This document shows positions 11,325-22,110 of a stretch of 64,000 nucleotides of DNA, piece after piece; positions within the stretch are counted from its first letter, which is position 1; every line of letters starts with the position of its first letter. The notes under the pieces were generated by a model, which saw only the letters and a program-made list of their open reading frames with translations, was not told the origin of the DNA and made no database searches. A program made the translations under genes and the position numbers. The stretch comes from Trametes villosa (Eukaryota > Basidiomycota > Agaricomycetes > Polyporales > Polyporaceae), in contig PUDQ02000001.1 of the NCBI GenBank assembly GCA_002964805.2, forward strand, positions 8,270,001 through 8,334,000, written 5' to 3'.

Positions 11325-13426
11325 ATGGAACAGCCAGAAGCCGGCCCATCCCAACCAGCTGCGGGGCCCTCCTTAAACCTCAAACCAGCTACCGCTGCAC
11401 CACCACCAGCCCCCGCGCCCGAACGCCCTCTCCCAAGCACACACTTCTACTCCGTCGAGTACCCGGGCTACGTCCGCCCGACCTCCGTCCCGCTCGCCGT
11501 CGAACGCCTCGGCGGGCAACATTCCATTGAGAGCGCGTTCCGGCGCGCGACCGGGCGCGACAAGGTCGAGTCCCTCCTCGAGCTGCGCCTCCGTCCGGGG
11601 AACCCGTATGCGCACCCCATAGCGGGGGAGATCGTGCCCACGAGCAATATCGTGCTGAAAGTCGTCAAGCGACGGAGGAAACAGAGGGGCGGGGAGGGGG
11701 CGCCGAGCGATGGTGCCGTGGGCGAGTATACGGTTGAGGCTGTTGGCGTCGTGCCGAAGACTGCGCGGTTCCGGAGTAGGCGCATGCGAGACTTGTGTGA
11801 GGTGAATGGGACTGATATTCTGAACAGGTATGGCGGATTTCCAGTACCAACCGGACATGTCCGACCCGCTTGCACATCTGCGAAAAGCGATGGACACCAT
11901 GGACGGTAAGAGAATCCCTCATATGCTCTACGGGATGTGTGCCCACAATGACATTCCTCTAGTGGATGGTATCCTCCGATATCACATCCCACCTGAGAAG
12001 GAGGATTATACTACCACACAGGCGGATCCTGCCGCCATGGACATAGACCCACAACTCCTAGGAGAAGGAGAGGCCGCGCCCTCTAGCGGGCTCTCGAGAA
12101 CACGGAGTAACCTCCGCTTATTCACGCCTCCGCTCTTCAGTCGGCAGGGTGTACCGCAGAACTACAAGTGCGTTACTCTCCCGACAAATCTCGCCTGCCT
12201 GAATCATGTTGATGAACTGGCTACTGTAGTTACAAAGCCAACCCTGCTTCGGTCGAGACTATCGTCGTGGACGAAGAGACCGGCGTGGAGACGAAGCGGC
12301 TCATCAACCGCATGCGGTGGAAGGGATATGGCCCCATTGCAATCTCCTACGCGGACAAATCGGTAGGCTCTCGGGTATTCATTAAGACCATCGTGTCTCA
12401 CGTTACACGCACAGGTACCAAGCAAACCATCCGCTCCTGTTGAGGAGCAACGCGGCCAGGCCGACAAGAAGATTCTCACAAGGCTTGAAGAGGTAAACTG
12501 ACTCTTGTCGTAACCCTGCGCTGAAATCTGATGGGCGGTTGCGTAGCTCTTCAAGGAGCGTCCGGTATGGACCCGTGCTGCAATATTCAACCAGTTCACT
12601 CCTATGGAGAAACGAGACATTATAAAGTACGACGCCCCGCATACGACTCCTGCGGCTCTAACCCGCTTCATAGCTCGAAGTATTTGCTTCCGTTGGTCTC
12701 GTATGTCTTCGAGGATGGTCCTTGGCGCGACACATACGTCCGTCTAGGATACGATCCTCGTCAGGACCCAGAAGCACGATTGTACGCGAGTCTTTCAACC
12801 TCCGCAGCTGCCATTCTCATACTTCCCATTCGCAGCTACCAACGCCTCTACTTCCGCAACATCAACCACCCCATCTCGCGCCCCTCCGTCACCTCCCGGC
12901 GGCAGGAGCAGCGCAACGAGTTCGCGCAGGCGCGCTTCTCGGGCATCGACGAGCACCGCTCGCACGTCTTCGACGGCGCGACGGTCACGTCCGAGACCGC
13001 CGCGTTCCAGCTCTGCGACATCACGGACCCGATGCTGAAGGAGATGATCGAGGACGAGGGCGAGGACGCGCTGCGCGAGGCGTGCAGCGAGCGCGACGGC
13101 TGGTACACCACGCACGCGCTCGAGCGCATCAAGGCCGTCCTCCGCCACAAGTTTTTCTCGCTCCTCCTGGGGCACGTCGCGACGCGCGAGGAGTGCGAGC
13201 GGCTGTTGATACCGGACGAGGGCACGGAGAAGTTGCCGCAGAGGCATCGGCATAGGCTCAAGTTTGGGAAGCATAACATGGCGAAGGGCGCGCTGCCTCC
13301 GGAGGATGCTGCAGTGAGTATATCGCCCATGGTGTTTATTAATTTGATACTGATGTGTTTGTTCAGGCGCATCGACTCATGACAACGCTGGAACAACAGA
13401 GAAAGACGTTCCCGACGCGACCGTGA
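11325..13426 (+). CDS. Transcription factor IIIC subunit 5 (Tau95/Sfc1 type)
   Basis: This TFIIIC subunit binds the A box of tRNA genes and recruits TFIIIB for Pol III transcription. Nine exons (11325-11775, 11828-11905, 11963-12167, 12230-12362, 12415-12492, 12547-12626, 12674-12781, 12836-13313, 13367-13426) join with matched phases into 556 aa. The N-terminal barrel region is marked by FYSVEYPGYVRP, RPGNPYAHPI and TARFRSMADFQYQP. The signature LLPLVSYVFEDGPWRDTYVR, then LGYDPRQDPEARFYQRLYFR, identifies the Tau95/GTF3C5 family. The C-terminal half is acidic and basic in turns and ends in a short Lys/Arg tail. The intron at 12627-12673 is only 47 nt. An identical tRNA-Ile pair, a client class of this factor, lies 1.2 kb downstream and 10 kb upstream. 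Confidence 0.93.
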
Positions 13427-13799
13427 GATGCGAGCGTAGCTGGATCTAACAGACGCTACGGTGTTGACTATCCGCGTACTCATAACATTCTGTATTCATA
13501 CCTCGTCTGTTCTCGCCAATGTCCGGGCACTGAGGGGCACTGTTGTCCAACCACATCTAGTACCATTCGATCACACGCAGGAGTACATGTTTTGGGGGTT
13601 TTCCATTTTTGCTCGGCGGGCCTGAAGCATAGCGGGTGCATACACAGCATGGTCGTGGTGGTGTTTTACATGGATCGACGTCGCCTGGCGCGCGAGATGG
13701 AGCCGACTGGCGTGTGCATACAGGCTCGGCTCTCCCTCCTCATCCTCGGGGAACGGCACCCGCGCCTGGAGTCCTGTGCTCGGATCGGGGAAGGGCGAA

Positions 13800-14242
13800 T
13801 CATGAGGACTCCTTCGCCTCAGCGCGCGCTTTTCTCTGCGATTCGGTAGAATATGAGGATAGGAGTGAAATGAAAGGAGGAAAGCCACGCACCGAGCCAA
13901 CCAACGCAAACCGAGAGTTGCGGCGGAACTAGAGAAGACATCCGGTCATCGGTCAAAGTACCCTCCTGGCTCACACAAGCAATCGTACCTTGGGGTCGAC
14001 CTATAGCACGGAAAGATCCCAGTCAGACTCATAAACATGACGGAGCACATAGTCGGCACGTACACCCTTCATCGAACGCGTCCTGTGGCTCTTAGGCGTC
14101 TTGATACCATTACGGTGAGCCTTCTTGTTCTGGTTGTGGTTGGTATGGCTGACCGCGCAATTCGTCCGTTAGCACAATTCTCTTCCGCGAGCATGGGTTC
14201 CCCATAGGTAGAGCGGCGCACGCACTTCTTAGACTTGGCCAT
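13800..14242 (-). CDS. RPL29: 60S ribosomal protein eL29
   Basis: eL29 is a very small, basic protein of the large ribosomal subunit. Five exons read from ATG 14242 are 14226-14242 (17 nt), 14064-14148, 13989-14000 (12 nt), 13893-13928 and 13800-13835. They join to MAKSKNHTNHNQNKKAHRNG, IKTPKSHRTRSMKGVDPKFR, RNSRFALVGSRKARAEAKES and a final S: 61 aa, the family's usual size. Introns are 57-77 nt, so intron sequence outweighs coding sequence. The 12-nt exon 3 encodes only VDPK and is fixed by the conserved GVDPKFRRN motif. High intron density is common in basidiomycete ribosomal protein genes. The start is certain, because the family always begins MAKSKN. Confidence 0.96.
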
Positions 14243-14545
14243 GGCGACGTTGAGGGGTCTTGAGGATGGGGATGCTGCCGCTGCTCTTACCGCCGGCGCT
14301 CATTCCGTGCTGTAGGCCCGTGGGAAATTGGCGGAGTTGTGGCTGAAGAACTATGCAGCTGCTTTTTGGCGCTTACGGGTAAGGTTCTGAGAAAACATCG
14401 ATATCGCGCATAGCGTAAATGATTTCCAAAAATCTGTATGAACACTCAGAAGATAGTCACTAGTCAACGAAGCTCCAATTTACGTCCCTGTTTAAAGGAA
14501 GGAAGCGTTGTCGGCTGAGTGGCTTGGATTCGAAACGCAAAAAGC

Positions 14546-14619
14546 TGGCCAACGCCGGGATCGAACCGACGACCTTGGCGTTATTAGCACCACGCTCTAA
14601 CCAACTGAGCTAGTCGGCC
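14546..14619 (-). tRNA. tRNA-Ile (anticodon AAT), second identical copy
   Basis: The reverse complement of this segment is identical over all 74 nt to the tRNA at 1161-1234 and has the same AAT anticodon. The TTTTT Pol III terminator lies at 14543-14539 on the minus strand. Flanking bases beyond the tRNA differ from the first copy, apart from the T run. It sits in the promoter interval between eL29 (start 14242) and the dehydrogenase at 14865. Confidence 0.97.
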
Positions 14620-14864
14620 TTATAAACAGCATGCCCATACGCATACACCCAGCCAGTACTGCTGCACGAAGGAAGTTGCCGGTCGGATCAGCGCAGCCAT
14701 GACGTACATGCATTGAGCAGCGGGATCCTGCGCCTCCGATCATCCATTCCGCGCTGTGCTGCATGTTCACCTGCGCGCGGATGCAAACCATCTAGTACAA
14801 GTATGTCGGAGATGCTGCGACGTCAGGCCACATCCACCTCGTCTTTCTCCTACCACCGTCCACC

Positions 14865-16259
14865 ATGCCCATCCAGCAACGCCGACAAAGCACCAGCGAG
14901 GGCGTGCGGCAGCGCCGGATGAGCGCGAGCCAGGGGCCGGTCGCCCCAGTCGTGAAGCAGCGCCGAATGAGCTCGAGCAGCCAGTCCGCGCAGCGTCGCA
15001 TGAGCATCGGCAACAGCCAGTCCCCTGACTCCCGCCGCATGAGCACGAGCTCGCGGCGGATGAGCATCGGCGCATACACCCTCCCCGTCCCCGCGCCCGC
15101 GCTCCCGGACGGCGTCAACAAGATCCTCGGGAAGCGCTTCCGGCCGGAGCACATCCCCGACCTCTCCGGGAAGACCGCGCTCGTCACCGGGGGCACCTCG
15201 GGGGTCGGGTACTTTGACGCGCTCGAGCTCGCGTTGGCGGGGGCGAAGGTCATCATCGTCTCGACGACCGCGTCCTGGCACGGCAAGCAAGCAGAGATCG
15301 ACATCAACGCGGCGCTGAAGGAGTGCGACTCGACCGGGTCCGTGGTATGGCGGGCCATCGACATGAGCTGCCTGAAGGACGTCGACGACTGTGCCCAGAA
15401 GATCGTGAAGGAGGAGCCGCGCCTGGACATCCTCATCTGCAGCGCTGGGATCGGGCAGACGCCGTTCGTCATGAGCGGTGATGGGCTGGAGAAGCATTTC
15501 GAGGTATGTCGCTCCTACGTTCTCGAGCACCGGAGACTGACTTCGCTATGCCAGGTCAACAGCCTCGCGCACTACGTGCTCGCCATGCGGTTATTGCCCC
15601 TCATGCAGCGGACCGCTGCGTACGCTCCTCCAGGGACTGTGCGCATCGTCATGCAAAGCTCCGAGCTCCATCGCATGGCGCCTGTGATGACCAGGTTCGA
15701 GTCGAAGCAAGAGGTCAATACCATCACGGAGGAGACACAACTGTACGCACTACTCGCTCTTCATCGTGCTCCTCAGCTAACCAGTCCTTGCAGGTACGGT
15801 CGCACGAAGCTGGGCATGATATACCTCACGCGCGAGCTGGCAAAACGCAAGCTCGCGACATACCCGCCGGGGACGGTGCCGGTCCTCGCCATGGCCGTTC
15901 ATCCCGGCAGCGTCGACACGGAGATACAGAAGAACTGCGACAGCGGCCCGATCGCGAAGTTCAAGAGGTTCATGGCGCGCCTCAGCACCAAAAGTGACGA
16001 ACAGGGTGCTGAGGCGTGCCTGTGGGCGGCGACGTGCGTCGACATCGACCAGAGCAACTGGAAACAGTACCAGGTGAGTAGGCTGCAGCTCGGGGACGAA
16101 GCTCGTTCTGACGCTACCTATCAGGGCAAGTACTTCGCCGAGGCGTACGGCAAGTCAGACACAGAAAGCAACCTCGCCAAGGATGACGACATCGCGAACA
16201 ACTTCTGGGAGTTGTGCGCGGCTTGTACGAAGGAGCAGCTCAACGAAGAGCTCCGATAG
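14865..16259 (+). CDS. Short-chain dehydrogenase/reductase with an N-terminal RRxS phosphosite array (tandem copy 1)
   Basis: An NAD(P)-dependent oxidoreductase of the SDR superfamily, resembling the retinol dehydrogenase/WW-domain oxidoreductase-like fungal group; the substrate is unknown. Exons 14865-15503, 15555-15742, 15794-16073 and 16125-16259 give 413 aa. Residues 1-69 hold six R-R-x-S motifs (Ser 9, 20, 36, 47, 60, 67). The Rossmann fold starts at LSGKTALVTGGTSGVG (about 100-115). The usual NAG motif reads SAG (LICSAGIGQTPF). The catalytic serine lies in MQSSELHR and the catalytic Tyr/Lys in YGRTK. Introns match those of the downstream copy (16882-18067) in position and phase, so the pair arose by tandem duplication. 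The leader is absent from the second copy. No membrane helix is visible. Confidence 0.9.
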   Translation: MPIQQRRQSTSEGVRQRRMSASQGPVAPVVKQRRMSSSSQSAQRRMSIGNSQSPDSRRMSTSSRRMSIGAYTLPVPAPALPDGVNKILGKRFRPEHIPDLSGKTALVTGGTSGVGYFDALELALAGAKVIIVSTTASWHGKQAEIDINAALKECDSTGSVVWRAIDMSCLKDVDDCAQKIVKEEPRLDILICSAGIGQTPFVMSGDGLEKHFEVCRSYVLEHRRLTSLCQVNSLAHYVLAMRLLPLMQRTAAYAPPGTVRIVMQSSELHRMAPVMTRFESKQEVNTITEETQLYALLALHRAPQLTSPCRYGRTKLGMIYLTRELAKRKLATYPPGTVPVLAMAVHPGSVDTEIQKNCDSGPIAKFKRFMARLSTKSDEQGAEACLWAATCVDIDQSNWKQYQVSRLQLGDEARSDATYQGKYFAEAYGKSDTESNLAKDDDIANNFWELCAACTKEQLNEELR

Positions 16260-16881
16260 TTAACTTCTGCACGCGGATGAGTGGAATACGAACATGGGAC
16301 TGTGACATACTATACGCACCTGTAACTATAGCAAATCTATGTGAACCTTTCTGGAAAGTATCAGAACCGTCCAGAGACATACCATGATGATTACCGACAT
16401 ACTTTGTCTGTACACTAGCGCTTTCCCGTGCCTTTGCCACGGGGCATTCATCTTGAATTCGAGGGGATGTGCCAGTGTAGTGCGACCTACCCATCAGTAC
16501 TGTCCTTGTACTTTGTCTGTACATGCTTTGTCCGGGCGAGGTAGAGTTTGGTGGACGTCTCGATATGTTAACCGGGTGGGATCGAGCTTGGTGACATGGT
16601 GAACGTCATGGCTGCATGAGGGTCTCCACCAAACTGTCCATCTAGGCCTGTCAACGACGCGTTGGATGGTGGCAGTGCGGTGTCACTGCTCAAAATGGCG
16701 ACCAGCGCACCATAGATGGAAGCAATACGATGCAGAGCACTTACGCGTCATGGATCGAGACGGGTCTCATAAATACAGAAGGCATCGACATCGCGAGCGC
16801 GACATGCCTCTCGTCCTCAGGTACCTCAGACAGACCCGCCTTGGCCCCCGCCTTGCCCCCCTCGCACCTCGCTCTCGCGCA

Positions 16882-18067
16882 ATGACTTCCCTACTCCCCG
16901 ACACCGCCAACCTCGCCACGCTTCTCAGTAAGCGGTTCAGGCCTGAGCAGATTCCGGACCTCTCCGGGCGCACCGCGCTCGTCACCGGAGGTTCTGCGGG
17001 TATCGGGTACTGGGACGCTGCGGCGCTCGCGCAGCATAACGCCACCGTCCACATCGTGTCCGCCAACCCCGACCACGGGAAGGACGCGGAGGCCGAGATC
17101 AACGACGCACTCAAGAAGAGTGGCTCGAAGGGCTCCGTCAAGTGGCACCAGCTCGATCTGATGCATTTGAAGAAGGTCGACGAGTGGGTCAAGGGCTTCG
17201 CCAAAGAGGTGGACCGCCTGGACATCTTGATTGCCAACGCGGGCATCGGGCAGGCGCCGTTCGGTATGACGGACGACGGCCTCGAGCGTCACTTCGAGGT
17301 GGGTTCGCATTACTGTTAGGCTAGGCCGTTAGTGACACCTTGCACGAGCGTAGGTCAACAACCTTGCGCACTACGTGATAGTTCTCAGGCTCCTGGATGT
17401 GATGAAGAAGACGGCGGAATTCGCCCCCCCTTCGACAGTCCGCATCGTCATGCAAAGCTCGGAGATGCATCGCTTCGCTCCGCACGACCGGTTCACTTCC
17501 AAGAAGGAACTCAACCAGGAGGCTGATGGAGTAAAGCTGTGAGTGGGGTAATCTTTGGGTCAACGCGGCTACTGACAGTGTGTCCAGGTACGGCCGGACG
17601 AAGGCCGGTATGATCCTCTTCGCCGCAGAGCTTGTCCGTCGCAAGCTTGCCAGCTCGTCGAAGCTGATCCTGGCCATCTCGGTGCACCCTGGGATGGTCG
17701 ATACAGAGGTGCAGAAGGCCTGGGGACAGTCCTATGGCCTGGTCGGCGATGTGATCGATAAGTTGAGCCGCTTGGGTGGGAAGAGCGCCGAAGAGGGGGC
17801 GGAAGCGAGTCTCTGGGCGGCCACGAGCACTGATATCAATGAGGGTAACTGGAAAGATTACCAGGTGAGCGAGTACGCATCAGTGGTTCTTCCGTTGAGC
17901 TGGACTAAACCTCGGATCCTTGTGACCGCTAGGGCAAGTACTACACGGAGCCGTACGGGAAGCCAGACACGGAGACGGAGTATGCGAAGGACGAGATTGT
18001 TGCCAAGAATCTCTGGAAGCTGTGCGCCAATCTCACGGAGGAGCTCCTCGGGGAACGTCTGGAGTAG
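16882..18067 (+). CDS. Short-chain dehydrogenase/reductase (tandem copy 2)
   Basis: Exons 16882-17298, 17354-17538, 17588-17864 and 17933-18067 give 337 aa, with the same three intron positions as the copy at 14865-16259. SDR motifs are all canonical: LSGRTALVTGGSAGIG (cofactor loop), LIANAGIGQAPF (NAG), MQSSEMHR (active serine), YGRTK (Tyr and Lys) and a downstream ISVHPGMVDTEVQ. It starts at MTSLLPDTANLATLLSKRFR, corresponding to residue 80 or so of copy 1, and lacks the RRxS leader. Last exons of both copies are 135 nt and end in LC followed by an acidic, Leu-rich helix. Role and substrate are not evident. A CATAAATAC sequence near 16768 is a possible TATA element about 110 bp upstream. 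Confidence 0.9.
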
Positions 18068-18867
18068 TCCTTCGGACAAGTCTGTAAGACGCGCAAGGGG
18101 AGCGCGCTCGTCGGCATGGTGGTTAGGAAGGGAGTTGACTAGAAGTTCGCGTTCCAAGACTATGTAGAATAGAGGCATTCAAGAGACCGATGTTCGCCAA
18201 AGTACACTAGCCATTCCGCCAGCGAAGTGGGAGCATTAGTACTTGAAAAGCTTGGGCGAGAGGGAAGCTTCCGTTGGCTTGCTCGGATCCGGCTGCAGGG
18301 GAATTTGTAGGTCTATCCCAGAGTACTGGGCGACCGAAGAGCATGTATGTGATAGACAGGGCATCGCACAATGCTGACGAGACTCAGAGAGAGGAACGGC
18401 GACGAGATGCAATATGGGGAGCGGTAAAGGAGGTTAAGAAGCATCCTCCGAATTTGACGCACGGGGCGGGTGCGCGCTCATTCTCGCGTTTGATCCGAGA
18501 GTACCGGAAAGACCCGGACCGAGCCCTTGGACCAACAAGTGTCGGATTCGCTGACAAGTGCCGCAGCCAGCGCCACCACTTCGCGTCTCTCACTCTGCAC
18601 CACCCGTTCTCCGTCTTTGCTTGCTTTCTCACCTCCACCCGCACCCCAGGTAAGACCGAATCCATGTTTCTTTGCCAGAGATGATTCAGAGTGGAAGCGT
18701 ATGCTCGACCCGCAAAAATACACCATGTGCAGGGTCGAGATGACGACTTACAATGTTCTGGATACTGCTGAGGCTATTCTGCTCACCTTGCGCGTACTAT
18801 GCCCTCTTCGTCTCTTACTGACGCGTCTGTATACCCCAGGTATCGCCTACACACAACACATCGCACC

Positions 18868-20097
18868 ATGGACCCACGAAGAGCGCGCGACCCGCGTCTG
18901 GCGCGTCAGGACCCCCGCCTGCAGCAACGCCCACAGGCCGGCACACCCTCAGGACCGCCCCCTCCCGGACCCGCCTACCAGGGATACCAGTACCAGAACG
19001 CCCCACCCCCACCCCCACAAGCGCCCCAGATGCAAGCGTCGACGTCGCAGGGATACTCTCCGCCTGTCCCGCAGAACGCGTACCCTCCCTACCCGACCGC
19101 CACCCCGCAACAGTACCCCGCGCACGACGCCTCGAACCAGCAGCTCTCGCAGGAGGCGCAGAGTGCGGCCACTCTTCCGCACGATGCGCCGCAGGAGCAG
19201 CAGTCACCGCAGTCCTCCGGGTACAAGCCTCGCCCGTTGTTCTGCGTGGTGTGCGCGAGTAATCAGGTGAGTGACGCGTACGCATGCGCCTCTTCCTTCA
19301 AAGAATGAAGTCCAATATGCGCGGGTAGAATCGGTCTATGGAGGGGCATTTCGTGTTAGCGTGAGTGCTGCTTGTGTATCTTGGCGTTTGATTCGTGCTG
19401 ACGAACGTGCGCGTCCTTACAGCAAAGCGGGCTTCCGAGTGTGCTCGTCGGGGACCGGGTCGGCGGTGCGACTGCCCGGACCGGCGATTGACAAACCCAA
19501 CATATACCCTTTCGGCACGCCCTACAACGACATTTATGAGCAGCTGCAGTCACAGGATGCACGATTGTGAGTACGCATAGTAACCTATACGTATGGTGCA
19601 GCTGTTGATATACCCCCGACAGGTACTCTGCGAATGGCCTCTTGCAGATGCTGGACAGGAACAGACGGATAAAGCTCGCACCTGAACGTTGGCAAGAGTC
19701 CAAGACGGTAGCCGACATCGTCATAACCTGCGAAGAGCGGTGTTTCGATGCGGTTTGCGATGGTGAGCGGAGCCGTGCTGCATGCGCTTGACGTTGTATT
19801 GACTCGTATTCGCGCAGATCTGCTTACAAGAGGCGGGGAATTCAACAAGCCGGTGCATATAATCAACATCGAGATCAAGGATAACCACGAAGAGGCGCAC
19901 ATTGCGGGCAAGGCGATGGTCGACCTATGCACGGCAGTGAGTTCGAGCTAGATGCTAGGACTCTTCGTTCAGCTTACTGAGGCGCGCCTGTTTAGATCGA
20001 GAATGCGAAGGATATTGACGAAGAGATCAACGGGATCCTGCAGGAGCATCAAGAGAAACACCCACACAGTATCCTGCACGCAGTCGCGTACTACTGA
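18868..20097 (+). CDS. SSU72: Ssu72 RNA polymerase II CTD phosphatase
   Basis: Ssu72 removes phosphate from Ser5/Ser7 of the Pol II C-terminal repeat and works in the cleavage and polyadenylation factor complex. Exons 18868-19266, 19329-19360 (32 nt), 19423-19566, 19623-19762, 19818-19936 and 19996-20097 give 311 aa. The low-molecular-weight-phosphatase-like loop CASNQNRSMEGH (C-x5-R-S) is complete across the first splice junction. Conserved [27 protein letters not shown] and [19 protein letters not shown] follow, and the C-terminal helix ends LHAVAYY. About 120 N-terminal residues are a Pro/Gln/Tyr-rich extension (from [17 protein letters not shown]) not found in yeast or animal Ssu72. The start is the first ATG of that open frame. 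Confidence 0.95.
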
Positions 20098-20850
20098 TCT
20101 TTCCCGCACGATCACTCTCTTGTATCTTCTAGGGCCGGACGTCGCTGTCATGTAGGTACTGTAGCGCACCACTGTATTCATTGGCATTTGCTCCCGCACT
20201 GAATGGCGCAATCGTTTGCCTCTCATGAGCGCATCGATAGCCACAGGACGAGTCTTCTGGAGATGCCATCCGCGTAAACTGCTAGTGCAATCGCGGACAT
20301 GGTTCAGGCTTAGCCTGTCATCGCTGGGAAACCGAGCGTTCGGGCCTCCGGGTCTGGTGCTGCCATTCCCAAGGTCTGCGTTCGCGTCTTTCAGTTCCAC
20401 GATCCGCTGTCTTGGCTGGTATTCCAGCCACGTATACACACCGCAGGCCCAGCGTTGTGGCCATCCGTACTTGCAGTGTGCCGCTAACGGGTGTATCGTC
20501 GGAGCCGTTAATGAACGCGTCCGAGTCTCGTGATCGCGTACACATCTTCGCTGATCGTCGCGCTCATTCCGGCTTCCCCTTTCATTATCGCTACGGTACG
20601 CGTCGACGGCGTGCTAAACGCAACAGCCGACCGCCCCGCCGACGTCCGCGCCCGCGACAAAGCTGCTCGATTGGTGCTAGCACCCCCGCGTCGAGCCGTG
20701 CTCGCCATAATGGCCTGCTGGACGGGCGTGCGAACCGAAGGCGCGATAATCACCCCGGAGATGTCATGGCGGGGTCTTGCGCAATGCAATCATGCTCTCA
20801 TGCGCGCGTGCTCTCAGCCTCCTGCGCCAGGTCGCGCCTGGGGCGCAGCG
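20098..20850. other. Intergenic stretch upstream of the peroxiredoxin
   Basis: No coding exon with family similarity or splice-consistent frame was seen. The last 110 bp are GC-rich promoter leading to the TATA element at 20851. Confidence 0.45.
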
Positions 20851-20858
20851 TATATAAG
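20851..20858 (+). promoter_or_regulatory. TATA box of the peroxiredoxin gene
   Basis: TATATAAG lies 101 bp upstream of the ATG at 20959 in an otherwise GC-rich promoter. It is the clearest TATA element in the window and fits a highly or inducibly expressed antioxidant gene. Confidence 0.7.
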
Positions 20859-20958
20859 CGGGCGGGAGGGGATGAGAGCGATCTGATACGGTTCGCCTTC
20901 CCGCTGATACCACTGCTCCCGCCACCACTCCCCCCGTACTCACATCGCATCTGCCGCA

Positions 20959-22110
20959 ATGGGTCTCCGCCTTGGTGATATCGCGCCCGACTTCGAGGCC
21001 GAGACGACGAAGGGCCCGATCAAGTTCCACGAGTGGATCGGGAACAACTGGGTGCGCATACATCCAGCTACTTTGCGCAGGAGGTGGTGTGGCTGACGCG
21101 CGGGACAGGCGATCCTCTTCTCCCACCCTGGTGACTTCACCCCCGTGTGCACCACCGAGCTCGCGGAGGTCGCCCGGAGGTGAGTTGAGCAAGTACTGGA
21201 GGAAGTACAGCTGAACTGACGAGGGTTGCGCATACAGGGCCCCTGACTTCGCGCAGCGCGGCGTGAAGCTCATTGGTATCTCCGCCAACGGCCTCGATGA
21301 CCACCACAAGTGGGTCCAGGACATCAACGAGTGGGGCTCCCAGTTTGGCCCTACGGATGTGCAGTACCCCATCGTGAGCCCGCTCATCTTCTTGCGTTTG
21401 AGACGCGCGTAGGCTCAACGCGCCGGTGCAGATCGCGGACGCCGACCGCAAGATCTCCACGCTCTACGACATGCTCGACGAGCAGGACCCGACGAACCGT
21501 GACGCCAAGGGTCTCCCCTTCACCGTACGTGTCTGCCCTCAACGTCCTTTGCAAATCGGCGGGGCTCCGACGGAATGCGAGCCGGGCGCTGACCGGCACT
21601 GCGTTCTGGACAGATCCGCACGGTGTTCATCGTGGACCCCAAGAAGGTCATCCGCCTGACGCTCTCCTACCCCGCGTCGACCGGGCGCAACTTTGACGAG
21701 ATCCTCCGGTGCGTCCTTGCAGTGCCGCGCTTCCCTCCTACACGGTGCTGACGAACGGCCACGGCCGCCGTGTTCAGGGTTGTCGATTGTGCGTCTCTCT
21801 CCCGGCGGCCTGGTGTGCTTCGTGTTCGTGGGCGGTGCGCTGACGGGGCCCGTGAATGCAGCGCTGCAGATCGGCGACAAGTACCGCGTGACGACGCCCG
21901 TGAACTGGAAGAAGGGCGACGACGTGATCGTGCACCCGACGGTGTCGAACGAGGAGGCGAAGACGCTCTTCCCCGAGTTCAAGATCCACAAGGTGCGCCC
22001 GCCCGCGGCGGCGCCGCGGGAAAGGATGCGAGGATGCGGTGCTGACGTGTTGTTGTTCCTGTCCCTGCCTGCAGCCGTACCTGCGCACCACCCCGCTCAA
22101 GGTCGAGTGA
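20959..22110 (+). CDS. 1-Cys (Prx6-type) peroxiredoxin
   Basis: A thiol peroxidase that reduces H2O2 and organic hydroperoxides. Eight exons (20959-21051, 21109-21179, 21238-21373, 21432-21524, 21614-21708, 21778-21788, 21862-21992, 22075-22110) sum to 666 nt, 221 aa. [15 protein letters not shown] opens the thioredoxin-like fold. [15 protein letters not shown] carries the P-x3-T-x2-C active site, peroxidatic Cys about residue 45. [20 protein letters not shown] and the long C-terminal arm ([20 protein letters not shown]) are typical of the Prx6/1-Cys class, not 2-Cys enzymes. Exon 6 is only 11 nt and encodes VVD plus split codons; it is required by the VDSLQ motif. There is no targeting peptide, so a cytosolic location is inferred. 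Confidence 0.95.

Noticed and set aside
12795..13274. 159-aa minus-strand frame inside the TFIIIC gene
   Set aside because: Antisense of exon 8 of a clearly conserved gene.
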